NCBI GenBank assembly: GCA_030017815.1
Contig: JASEGX010000031.1
Span: forward strand, 1 to 15,531
Length of the DNA: 15,531 bases
Reading direction: 5' to 3'
Source of the DNA: Thermodesulfobacteriota bacterium
GTDB taxonomy: Bacteria; Desulfobacterota; QYQD01
Shown here: in pieces, positions 1 through 6,586 of the stretch
How the letters are laid out: each line of letters starts with the position of its first letter
Numbering within the stretch: position 1 is the stretch's first letter
Position numbers and translations under genes: made by a program
The notes under the pieces: generated by a model
Told to the model about the DNA's origin: nothing
The model's input: the letters and a program-made list of their open reading frames with translations, nothing else
The model's database searches: none

Positions 1-52
1 CACGTCCGGTTCTGTGAGAGCCTTAAGGGGCGGTTCCTTGGGGCTACTCGAC
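1..52 (+). mobile_element. 3' end of a group II intron (domain V 3' strand and domain VI)
   Basis: The first bases CACGTCCGGTTC match the 3' strand of group II intron domain V, whose usual form ends GCACGTACGGTTC. A domain VI-like hairpin follows: AGCC near 19-22 pairs with GGCT near 42-45, and AAGG pairs with CCTT inside it. The tail CTACTCGAC is the usual 3' terminus, with its branch-point adenosine, of many bacterial group II introns. The rest of the intron, including any reverse transcriptase gene, would lie to the left of the window. The exact 3' splice site (about base 52) is inferred. Group II introns are frequent guests of integron cassette arrays, which fits the attC-like sites to the right. 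Confidence 0.68.
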
Positions 53-88
53 CATTCGCAAGAGCAGGATATAACGTTATTTCTTACA

Positions 89-140
89 TTGCTTTTCTTT
101 TGATTTGAAAAAGAGTGTAAAAGGAGTAAACGCCGTCAGT
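89..140 (+). repeat. 52-bp direct repeat, copy 1
   Basis: This segment, starting TTGCTTTTCTTTTGATTTG and ending AACGCCGTCAGT, recurs without mismatch at 842-893. The two copies flank the small membrane protein gene and its attC-like site. Copy 1 runs directly into the transposase remnant. It contains AAAAGGAG, which resembles a ribosome binding site, but no start codon follows at a useful distance. A perfect 10-bp palindrome, ATAACGTTAT, lies just upstream at 71-80. Confidence 0.9.
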
Positions 141-141
141 G

Positions 142-316
142 CGTAAAGTTTCCCAGGCCAGGGCCAGGATTGCCTATCGTTTAAGTTCTGAATTGGGAAT
201 CCCTGTGTGCGAGATAGCCAGGCATCTGGGGGGTGTGTACTTCTGCTATTGCCAAGGCCATCAAAATGTGGAGAGTGCAAAAAATAAGTGATAATTTTCA
301 ACAACGTCCCGTATGA
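142..316 (+). pseudogene. Remnant of a Y1-type (IS200/REP-associated) transposase, C-terminal helix-turn-helix part
   Basis: The frame starting at 142 reads VSQARARIAYRLSSELGIPV, then EIARHL. This is the helix-turn-helix-like tail found after the Y1 catalytic domain in transposases related to REP-associated tyrosine transposases. A run of six G at 228-233 breaks the frame. With five G it would continue LGVCTSAIAKAIKMW and stop at 314-316. The HUH catalytic domain and the Tyr region are absent, so this is a decayed fragment. The TGA lies inside a short tandem repeat of CGTATGAT (310-328, about 2.4 units). The family call rests on recognising the tail by eye; the frameshift is directly visible. 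The antisense open frame over 77-304 is a shadow. Confidence 0.6.
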
Positions 317-357
317 TCGTATGATCGTCTAGGCAATGCATAGAAGGAGGAGCATAG

Positions 358-759
358 ATGCTTAAAGCCCGTAGGGTTGGTATTATCCTGTTTCTCATAG
401 GATTTTGCTTGCTCATAATTTCATTGGCGTTCGTATCAGGTTATAATAAAAACCTTGGATTACTTGGAAGTGTAGGTAAAATGGAAATAGTTTTAAAAGA
501 AGGTACTTGGCTTGCTTATCCGCCGGGCTACAGTCCACCACCTGCACCGCTCCCAGCTCCTGTCCCTCCCAGCGATCCCTTTTATGAACAATACATGGAC
601 CTCGAAAAAATATATATTGATCCGCTGAAAAACTTTACTCCCCATTACGAGGGGCGTATCGCCATGCTTTTTAAATACTTTTTTGCCATAGATATACTCA
701 TTATATTTGGGGGTATCTTAGCTATGATATTGTCCAAAGCAAATACGAAAAGTCACTGA
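358..759 (+). CDS. Small membrane protein with two transmembrane helices and a proline-rich loop (putative cassette gene)
   Basis: The 133-residue product has a hydrophobic helix at about residues 8-28 and a second at about 104-127. Between them is a loop of about 75 residues holding a proline-rich stretch (YPPGYSPPPAPLPAPVPP). By the positive-inside rule the N-terminus (KARR) and C-terminus (KANTKSH) should be cytoplasmic and the loop periplasmic. The start is well supported: AGAAGGAGG at 342-350 sits seven bases before the ATG. An attC-like hairpin begins about 28 bases after the stop, so the gene resembles an integron cassette cargo. I do not recognise the family and propose no biochemical function. 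A proline-rich periplasmic loop could span the cell wall space or bind a partner, but that is speculation. Its A+T-rich composition differs from the efflux genes in the window. Confidence 0.8.
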   Translation: MLKARRVGIILFLIGFCLLIISLAFVSGYNKNLGLLGSVGKMEIVLKEGTWLAYPPGYSPPPAPLPAPVPPSDPFYEQYMDLEKIYIDPLKNFTPHYEGRIAMLFKYFFAIDILIIFGGILAMILSKANTKSH

Positions 760-787
760 ATGCAACCATTTAAAAAATAGAATGGAT

Positions 788-847
788 CTATAACTAATCA
801 CTCCATCGGACGCGGAAAAACCGCGCCGCTGATTTCAAGTGTTGCTT
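788..847 (+). other. attC-like recombination site 1
   Basis: A single-stranded-hairpin recombination site of integron type fits this sequence. The outer AAC (792-794) pairs with GTT (841-843). An unpaired stretch follows, then an inner stem CGGACGCGG (807-815) against CCGCGCCG (821-828), with the A at 810 extrahelical and an AAAAA loop. The 3' arm CTGATTTCAAGTGTT resembles known attC right arms. Crossover would fall between G841 and T842. No U-run follows, which argues against a simple terminator. The outer R arms agree beyond AAC/GTT only poorly (CTATAAC against GTTGCTT), so it may be a diverged site. Confidence 0.6.
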
Positions 848-893
848 TTCTTTTGATTTGAAAAAGAGTGTAAAAGGAGTAAACGCCGTCAGT
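842..893 (+). repeat. 52-bp direct repeat, copy 2
   Basis: This is an exact second copy of 89-140. It begins at T842, the first base after the predicted attC crossover G841/T842, so it forms the first 52 bases of the next putative cassette. After GTCAGT the two copies diverge completely (ATTGCACC here, GCGTAAAG in copy 1). Confidence 0.9.
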
Positions 894-956
894 ATTGCAC
901 CAGCGATTGGATAGAAGGCGGATGGGTGTTATGCAACATAAGAAACAACGTAGGAA

Positions 957-2381
957 TTGCTATTCCAACCGTTTTATGTAGGTCGATGGAAAAGTACAGT
1001 TGGCAGTGTGATATTGGCCAGCGGCAAAAGCTACAGAGCAGCAGTTATGCACGAACAAGTTAGGATTTCATTAAAGAAAGCAATCGTAGAATCTCTATCC
1101 ATTCTTCAGCCGTTGACCGTCCAAAATACGGATACGGAGCCCTATTTATTCTGGAGGCGAAGTGGGGACCAAGGCTGGCATGGGGAGTATAGGTATAAAC
1201 CGAGTCTCTGGAATGTCTTTTCCAAATCTGCCAAGTCCCTCAATGCGATTGGGGTCGAGTTTCTGAAGCTGTTTAAGCTTTATTACCCTGGATACGACGG
1301 ACTAGTGGGCTTCCGGAGTCACGGACAAGAAATAATTCTGGAGCGCGTCCTTAACAACATGCTCATTGAACTGTACAACAGGCATGGCACCTTTCAGTGT
1401 GCCGAGCCTGCCGTGGACTCTCTCATTGAGGAGTTCGAGGAATTTATTGATCTCCCAACAGTACGGGTTCGGTATATGGCTCAGTTGTTAAATTTCCGCA
1501 TGGAAGGACAACAGATCGACTTTCCTGGCGATATGGTTATTCGGCGGCTGAGCGAGGAAGAGGTTTCTGAGATTCATGGAGGCCTAATCTGGGTTCTTCA
1601 ATCTAAGCCGTCTAGCGGAGGCAGTATTCACGAGTATATCATAGAGGGTGAATATGAGGAGCCTAAGATCTTTGGCAATGAGCAAGTAGAGGATACTTCG
1701 GCTTTTAATGAACCCAGCCAAAAAATAAATAAGGCCTTTCTTACGCTTAGAACGTTCAAAGAGGGGCCGACTGGATACGATTGGGTTCGTTTCAAATCTG
1801 TCAAATTTTGTCCTCTGTCGCTTCCGGCTCTGCTCTACGGCGATTGGCATGTTCCTCTTGGCCGGTACGCTATTTCGGAGCACGAGGTCGCGGACCTACA
1901 ACGTCATGCTGAGCTGATATTTTCCACTTCGGAATCCTCGATGCAGATGGCATGTTCAAGATTAGCTGATGCGCAGATTCGCTTTCGTGCTGAGGATCGC
2001 CTTGTCGATGCTGTAATTGGGCTTGAGACCCTACTGTTAGCGGGTTTAGGGAAGGAGGATCGTCGCGGGGAGCTGAGATATCGCTTTGCCCTTAACTACT
2101 CCTGTTTGTGCTCATCTCCAGAGCCAGAGGAACGCTACCAACATTTTCATGTCGCAAGGGATCTTTATGATCTTCGGAGTGCTATTGTACATGGGGGAAT
2201 GTCTAATGAAAACCGGTGTTCGCTAGGCGGTAAAAAGATGACACTCGCCGAGGCGGCACAGCAGGCTTGTAAGATACTTCGAGACGTTATTAAGCACTTT
2301 CTACCAGAAACAAACGGTGCACCCTACAAAAAATCGGAATTCTGGCAGCGGAAGTACTTTGGTTTGCGACTTGAGCCATAG
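957..2381 (+). CDS. Large protein with C-terminal Apea-type HEPN domain (putative cassette gene)
   Basis: The 474-residue frame ends in an all-alpha domain (about residues 340-450) with the features of Apea-like HEPN proteins. These are a helix around RAEDRLVDAVIGLETLLL, a helix around ELRYRFALNY, then the HEPN signature R407-S-A-I-V-H412 (R-x4-H), and a final amphipathic helix around AAQQACKILRDVIKHFL. HEPN domains with this motif are often metal-independent RNases in toxin–antitoxin, abortive-infection and CRISPR effectors. The 330-residue N-terminal part is not recognised and may sense or bind a partner. The start is uncertain: TTG957 is the first possible codon after an in-frame stop (951-953), while ATG1047 (residue 31) is a reasonable alternative; neither has a clear ribosome binding site. 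An attC-like site follows the stop directly. No separate antitoxin gene is visible beside it. HEPN assignment is fairly firm; the RNase or defence role is inference. Confidence 0.8.
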   Translation: MLFQPFYVGRWKSTVGSVILASGKSYRAAVMHEQVRISLKKAIVESLSILQPLTVQNTDTEPYLFWRRSGDQGWHGEYRYKPSLWNVFSKSAKSLNAIGVEFLKLFKLYYPGYDGLVGFRSHGQEIILERVLNNMLIELYNRHGTFQCAEPAVDSLIEEFEEFIDLPTVRVRYMAQLLNFRMEGQQIDFPGDMVIRRLSEEEVSEIHGGLIWVLQSKPSSGGSIHEYIIEGEYEEPKIFGNEQVEDTSAFNEPSQKINKAFLTLRTFKEGPTGYDWVRFKSVKFCPLSLPALLYGDWHVPLGRYAISEHEVADLQRHAELIFSTSESSMQMACSRLADAQIRFRAEDRLVDAVIGLETLLLAGLGKEDRRGELRYRFALNYSCLCSSPEPEERYQHFHVARDLYDLRSAIVHGGMSNENRCSLGGKKMTLAEAAQQACKILRDVIKHFLPETNGAPYKKSEFWQRKYFGLRLEP

Positions 2382-2439
2382 CTAGGCCATTGTGGTACGG
2401 ACGCATCGGATGTCGCGCCGGTAAGCCGAATTGTTTTGG
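2382..2439 (+). other. Degenerate attC-like site 2
   Basis: This has the same geometry as site 1. CGGACGC (2398-2404) faces GCGCCG (2415-2420), again with the unpaired A (2401). The distance from the end of the inner arm to the outer GTT is identical (GTT at 2433-2435, twelve bases after GCGCCG, as in site 1). The left outer core is decayed: at the expected AAC position the sequence reads TAG. Crossover would fall between G2433 and T2434. Position right after the stop codon is typical for attC. Because of the lost left core it may be inactive. Confidence 0.42.
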
Positions 2440-2648
2440 ACGGGACGGGCGGGATGTTCGTGCAGAACGTGCCCAGGATTAAAGAGAAGCATTTCTCAAG
2501 ACTGCACCCGTGATTTACGTCCTCCAGCCAGCAGTAGGGTATGCTGTGAGCGGGGGAGAACGGATAGCCAAACAAAACAAGTATCAACTGGTTTAATGAC
2601 TTACTTATTTATGGCCGTCCCTGAGGACCCCATAAGGAGGCATTATAG
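2440..2648. other. Intergenic stretch with a stem-loop
   Basis: No convincing gene is present. A nested hairpin occurs at 2460-2507: GTGCAG (2460-2465) pairs with CTGCAC (2502-2507), and inside it GAGAA (2484-2488) pairs with TTCTC (2493-2497). There is no following T-run, so terminator function is doubtful. The 86-codon open frame from 2431 has no ribosome binding site and a composition unlike protein, and I leave it out. Confidence 0.4.
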
Positions 2649-2906
2649 ATGTCAGAATCTGTCATTGCAAATTCCTTTACTCAAGCTGTAACACAAAATC
2701 ATTTTGACGAAGGGAAAAAATACTATTACCGTATAAATGCAGACAACTTGCAATGCAAGATAGGCTCCCTGGTCCACCATCAAGGCATCATCTGCGGCGT
2801 TGCCTTCGATCGCTTCTCCTTGCGGCGTATTGCTCCATACGCCTCAGTCGTCGCTCCTCGGCGCCTTGCATCTAATATCTTGCTGGTGCTCAGGAATAAT
2901 CCATAA
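2649..2906 (+). pseudogene. Truncated or chimeric small ORF with a strong ribosome binding site
   Basis: AAGGAGG at 2634-2640 is a near-perfect ribosome binding site eight bases before ATG 2649, so the 5' end looks genuine. The first about 33 residues (MSESVIANSFTQAVTQNHFD, then EGKKYYYRINADN) have normal protein composition. From about residue 34 (base 2748 on) the reading resembles translated non-coding DNA, rich in Ser, Arg and Ala, and coincides with the hairpin-bearing segment 2744-2902. The simplest reading is a gene of unknown function cut by insertion of that segment, ending by chance at 2904-2906. An intact 85-residue protein cannot be excluded. Family not recognised. Confidence 0.4.
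2744..2902. repeat. Possible dispersed repeat segment with hairpin
   Basis: This segment is pyrimidine-rich on the + strand and full of related short words (GCGGCGTTGC, GCGGCGTATTGC, ATACGCC, GGCGCCTTGC). It holds a 7-bp perfect stem GGCGTAT (2824-2830) / ATACGCC (2837-2843) with a 6-base loop. The look is that of a dispersed non-coding repeat. No second copy exists in this window, so repeat status is an inference. Confidence 0.3.
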
Positions 2907-2935
2907 CCTGCTGATTTTAATCTTGATAGCCAAAT

Positions 2936-2952
2936 TAGACGGTGGATTTGGG
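2936..2952 (+). repeat. Short inverted repeat bracketing the 3-15.3 kb block, left copy
   Basis: TAGACGGTGGATTTGGG here matches, at 16 of 17 positions, the reverse complement of 15461-15477 (TAGGCGGTGGATTTGGG). The left copy lies just past the 3' end of the phosphorelay operon; the right copy lies upstream of tetR, so the pair encloses all minus-strand genes of the window. Confidence 0.5.
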
Positions 2953-3002
2953 GGCTCAGGCGAATGGGAATGGGTCTCCGGACTTGGGAGGCTGGTCTCT
3001 TA

Positions 3003-4571
3003 TTACTTTTGCAGGAGAGCCCTTATTTTTTCACATAACTCTTTTATATTGAAGGGCTTCTGAATAAACCCATTGCATCCTCGTGCCAATATTTCGCTGG
3101 CTTCACCATCAACGCTGTAACCACTGGAAAGGAGAACTTTCGCCTTGGGATCCATTTCCTTTATCCTGTCATAGGCTTCCCCGCCGCCCATGTCCGGCAT
3201 GATCATGTCAAGAATAACCAGATCAATTTCCTCCTTCTGCTTGCCGTAGACTTCCACAGCTTCTCTCCCGTTTCTGGCTACCAGCACCTTGTAGCCAATT
3301 TCTGTGAGCATATCCTTGCACACGTCAAGAACTATAGCCTCGTCTTCTACGAGAAGAACCGTTTCTGTACCTTTCAAGATCTCTTCAGCCACTTTATGTT
3401 CTTCAAACACTGTGGCATCCTTTTCCGAGGCTGGCAGATAAACGTTGAAGGTAGTTCCGTGTCCTATTTCACTATAAACGTTTATCATGCCGCCATGGTT
3501 TTTGATGATTCCGTAGGCCGAGGCAAGACCGAGGCCGCTTCCCCTGCCCATCTCTTTTGTAGTAAAGAATGGCTCGAATATCCTTTCTTGAGTGGCCTTA
3601 TCCATACCAACTCCAGTGTCAGTCACGGATATCTTAACATAATTGCCAGGTCTTACAGCAAATGGCTTGATATAGTTTTTGTCGAGCACAACGTTGCTGG
3701 TTTCAATGAAAAATTCTCCACCACCGGGCGTAGCCTCCCAGGCGTTGACATAGAGGTTTAGCAGAACCTGCTCAATCTGCCCTCGATCCACTTCGACTGG
3801 CCAGATCCCCTTTGGGTACTTACTGTGAATCCGCATCTCTTTTTTGGCGCGGCCGAAGAGTTCAAGGGTCTTCTCAATCAGCTCGTTTAGATCAGTCAGC
3901 TTGACCTCGTATTTGCCGCCCCTGGCAAAACCCAAGAGTTGTTTGGTGAGATCCGATCCCCTTTGAGCAATATCCTCTATTGCCTTAAGATGTTCAAAAA
4001 GCTGTGGGTCAGAGTCGGTACGCAAGAACATCAGGGAGATGTGGCCCATGATCCCCATGAGCAGGTTGTTAAAGTCATGGGCAATACCACCAGCAAGGGT
4101 ACCAATGGACTCCATCTTCTGAGCTTGTTGGAGCCGCACTGCCAATTGTTTCTTTTCTTCCTCTATCTTTCCCCTTTCCTTCACCAACCGGTATTTTTCG
4201 ATGTTGCTTTGAATTACTGAGGGAAAAACTTCTAACCAACCTGGATCCGTGGATTTGATAAAATAATCACAGGCCCCCTTTTTCATGGCCTCTACGGCAA
4301 GCCCCTCACTGCCAGCGCCGGTCATAATCACCGTAGGCATATCATAACCCTCTTTTTTCATTCTATCCAAAACATCAAGGCCTGTCATACCGGGCATTGA
4401 ATAATCAGTAACTACCATATCATACTTCTTTTCTCGTAAGCTTTTTAGAGCGTCTTCTCCAGAAGTAGCAAAATCAAGGTCAAAATCATATTTGGCCAAC
4501 TGCCTTTTTATAATGGTAGTATCAGTTGGACTGTCCTCAATAATCAGGATACTGACCCTTCCTTCTTTCAT
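3003..4571 (-). CDS. Hybrid REC–histidine kinase–REC protein
   Basis: This is a soluble 522-residue phosphorelay protein. Residues 6-120 form a receiver domain (acidic pocket E12-D13, phospho-acceptor D56 in VVTDYSMPGMTG, K106). A coiled linker (about 128-152) leads to a HisKA helix with H165 in GGIAHDFNNLL, and an HATPase with N272/N276, DTGVGM (318-323) and GRGSGLGLA (342-350). Residues 403-522 are a second receiver with E409-D410, D455 in LDMIMPD and K505. All residues needed for kinase and receiver activity are present. There is no membrane segment and no DNA-binding or enzymatic output, so it passes phosphate on or regulates by binding. AGGAG lies before ATG 4571. It follows the single-domain regulator by 18 bases in one operon. 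The first receiver may take phosphate from the membrane kinase upstream, which is inference. Confidence 0.93.
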   Translation of the reverse strand: MKEGRVSILIIEDSPTDTTIIKRQLAKYDFDLDFATSGEDALKSLREKKYDMVVTDYSMPGMTGLDVLDRMKKEGYDMPTVIMTGAGSEGLAVEAMKKGACDYFIKSTDPGWLEVFPSVIQSNIEKYRLVKERGKIEEEKKQLAVRLQQAQKMESIGTLAGGIAHDFNNLLMGIMGHISLMFLRTDSDPQLFEHLKAIEDIAQRGSDLTKQLLGFARGGKYEVKLTDLNELIEKTLELFGRAKKEMRIHSKYPKGIWPVEVDRGQIEQVLLNLYVNAWEATPGGGEFFIETSNVVLDKNYIKPFAVRPGNYVKISVTDTGVGMDKATQERIFEPFFTTKEMGRGSGLGLASAYGIIKNHGGMINVYSEIGHGTTFNVYLPASEKDATVFEEHKVAEEILKGTETVLLVEDEAIVLDVCKDMLTEIGYKVLVARNGREAVEVYGKQKEEIDLVILDMIMPDMGGGEAYDRIKEMDPKAKVLLSSGYSVDGEASEILARGCNGFIQKPFNIKELCEKIRALLQK

Positions 4572-4589
4572 TTTAGATCTCCTGCCAGG

Positions 4590-5042
4590 TTACCTTGGAG
4601 GTAGTTCGGTGATAACCGTCCAGTAAAAATGATGAGCTTTCATCGCCTCGACAAATTTATTGAAATCCACGGGCTTAGTAATGTAGCTATTGACCCCCAA
4701 GTCGAAGCTCCTTATGATGTCTTCGTCTTTATCCGAGACCGTCAACATGGTTATGGGGATTCTCTTCAAGTCTGGATCGGCTTTCAGTGTCTTCAAGACA
4801 TCTATACCGCCTATTCTGGGCAGGTTAATGTCCAGTAAGATCAAATCCGGTCGTGGCGCTTGGCTCCCGTCAGCATATTGTCCCTTGTGGTAGAGGAAAT
4901 CCAGGGCCTCTTCACCATCCCTCACCACACACAACTTGTATTTGATGTCGCTTTTTTCAAAGGCCCTTCTGGTTATTTCGATGTCTACAGGGTTATCTTC
5001 CACCAATAATATTACTATTTCTTTCTGTTTTTTCTCTTTCAT
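4590..5042 (-). CDS. Rcp1-type single-domain response regulator
   Basis: This 150-residue receiver has no output domain. Visible landmarks are the acidic pocket E15-D16 (LLVEDNPVD), phospho-acceptor D71 in LILLDINLPRIGG, T101 and K123 in YITKPVD. The insertion around YHKGQYADGSQAPRPD between beta-2 and beta-3 is the hallmark of the Rcp1 family, which partners phytochrome-like histidine kinases. Its ATG overlaps the TGA of the upstream kinase by four bases (ATGA at 5042-5039), so the two are translationally coupled and very probably a cognate pair. With no output domain it should act by protein contact or shuttle phosphate towards the downstream hybrid kinase. Family assignment is secure; the route of phosphate is inferred. 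Confidence 0.93.
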   Translation of the reverse strand: MKEKKQKEIVILLVEDNPVDIEITRRAFEKSDIKYKLCVVRDGEEALDFLYHKGQYADGSQAPRPDLILLDINLPRIGGIDVLKTLKADPDLKRIPITMLTVSDKDEDIIRSFDLGVNSYITKPVDFNKFVEAMKAHHFYWTVITELPPR

Positions 5043-6586
5043 TTCTTCACCCCGCTCATGTCTAATCGCCCTTTGGGCAAGGTAAAATAAAAAGTGCTAC
5101 CCAGGCCCAATTCAGATTCCACCCAGATCTTGCCATGATGCCTTTCAATTATCTTCTGGGTGATATGGAGCCCGGCACCTGTTCCTTCATAATCCTCCCT
5201 TCTGTGCAGTCGTTGAAACATTCCAAATATCTTTTGATAGTACTGTTCATCAATGCCCATTCCGTTGTCCTTAACGTAAAACTGGTGGTAATCCGCCGTA
5301 CCTTGATACCCGATTTCGATCCTCGGGTTCTCCTTGTCCATGAATTTGACGGCGTTGCTAAGCAGGTTGGCAAAGACTTGTACCAGTTGCCCCCTATCGC
5401 AATATACGCTGGGCAAGTCCTGGGCAACAACCACTGCAACGTCTTTTTGGTCGATGCTATATTTGACCCGTTCAATCGCTTCCTCAATTATCCCTGATGC
5501 CTTGGTAGTCTGAAAGGAGGCCTCGGCGCGGGTAACTCTGGAAAGTGCAAGCAAGTCGTCGATCAACCTTTTTAATCGTTCTGCACTGTTCGTAATGGTT
5601 GCCAGATAACTCTCACCTTTCTGGTCCAAGTTATCGGCATAGTCTTCGAGGACAAATTGGGCAAAAGAGGTAATCCCCCTGAGCGGCTCCTTCAGGTCAT
5701 GGGAAACTATATAGGTAAAGTCTTCCAGCTCCTGAGTTTTTTTCTGTAACTGCACTACCGATTTTTGTAGCGTCGCCTGGGCTTGTAGCAATTCTTCCCT
5801 TGATTTCTCCAGGTTTGCCGCCATCTGGTTGAAGGCAATTCCAAGATGTCCTATTTCATCATCTCTCTTGACAGGCACTCTGCGGCTGAGGTCCCCTTTG
5901 GCCATTACCACGGTAGCCCTGGTAAGTGATCTAACGGGGGCTATGACCAGATAATTCAGGAGAATCGCAATCAATCCTATCACTAAGGCCAGGCAAACTA
6001 AAAAATAGATGCTGCGTTGAGTCGTCATCGCATCTATGTTCTTCTCTATAGGTCCCCAGGCAATCCCCACCAACAATACCCCCAACACCTTCTCTTCGCT
6101 TCCATGGCACTTAAAACAGTGCTTCTCATTATGGATGGGCATGGCATGAGCTAGTATCTTTTCTCCCCTATATATCTCTAGGCCTTTAGCTAACGCATTC
6201 GTGCGTAAGGCCTCCTTGACCGTCTCAGACCTGCTGACCTTGCCTCTGCTGTCCGGGACTCCAGTGTACACGATGGTGCCGCTTAAACCAGAAATATACG
6301 CCACCCGCATATCCTCAAGTTCAATTACCTTCTGGAGCACAATCTGCACCTGATCCATCTCCCCATCAAGCATGGGATGCTCTATACTCTTCATCAGGGT
6401 ATAGCTGACATCAAGGGCGCATTTTTCTTCCGCCTCCAACAGGCCGCTTCTACGTGATAGCACATCCAAGTACATAAAGATGCCCAGCACTATAACCAGT
6501 ACCAGGCCTGTCCCCAATATGATCTTAGTTCTTAGGCTGGCCAGAAATATAAGCTTATCTCTTTCCATCCTTTCGCCATTTGCCAT
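5039..6586 (-). CDS. Membrane sensor histidine kinase with periplasmic c-heme motif
   Basis: The 515-residue protein has a first membrane helix at about 22-42, a periplasmic domain of about 150 residues, a second helix at about 194-216, and a HAMP domain to about 260. A coiled linker leads to a HisKA with H296 in IVSHDLKEPLRG and an HATPase (N407/N411, DNGMGI at 440-445, GTGAGL at 468-473). The catalytic half resembles phytochrome-like kinases. Near the end of the periplasmic domain sits C157-F-K-C160-H161-G, the covalent c-heme site also seen in Tll0287/DUF3365-type sensors; only one is present. It may sense redox state, oxygen or NO through heme. Start 6586 lacks a clear ribosome binding site; Met7 is an alternative, with GAAAGG directly before it, too close to be ideal. 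It is first in a three-gene operon. Heme attachment is predicted, the ligand unknown. Confidence 0.92.
   Translation of the reverse strand: MANGERMERDKLIFLASLRTKIILGTGLVLVIVLGIFMYLDVLSRRSGLLEAEEKCALDVSYTLMKSIEHPMLDGEMDQVQIVLQKVIELEDMRVAYISGLSGTIVYTGVPDSRGKVSRSETVKEALRTNALAKGLEIYRGEKILAHAMPIHNEKHCFKCHGSEEKVLGVLLVGIAWGPIEKNIDAMTTQRSIYFLVCLALVIGLIAILLNYLVIAPVRSLTRATVVMAKGDLSRRVPVKRDDEIGHLGIAFNQMAANLEKSREELLQAQATLQKSVVQLQKKTQELEDFTYIVSHDLKEPLRGITSFAQFVLEDYADNLDQKGESYLATITNSAERLKRLIDDLLALSRVTRAEASFQTTKASGIIEEAIERVKYSIDQKDVAVVVAQDLPSVYCDRGQLVQVFANLLSNAVKFMDKENPRIEIGYQGTADYHQFYVKDNGMGIDEQYYQKIFGMFQRLHRREDYEGTGAGLHITQKIIERHHGKIWVESELGLGSTFYFTLPKGRLDMSGVKK

Noticed and set aside
77..304. 75-codon minus-strand ORF over the left flank
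   Set aside because: It is antisense to the transposase remnant and repeat copy 1, has no ribosome binding site, and its composition is not protein-like.
811..825. CGCGG-AAAAA-CCGCG as a rho-independent terminator
   Set aside because: Short stem without a T-run; the surrounding arms fit an attC site better.
2431..2691. 86-codon + strand ORF
   Set aside because: No ribosome binding site; rich in Cys, Arg and Ser as translated non-coding DNA; overlaps the better supported start at 2649.
2800..3063. 87-codon + strand ORF
   Set aside because: Crosses the hairpin segment and the 3' end of the hybrid kinase gene; no start signal.
5149..5487. 112-codon minus-strand frame inside the sensor kinase gene
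   Set aside because: Out-of-frame shadow of the kinase ATPase domain.
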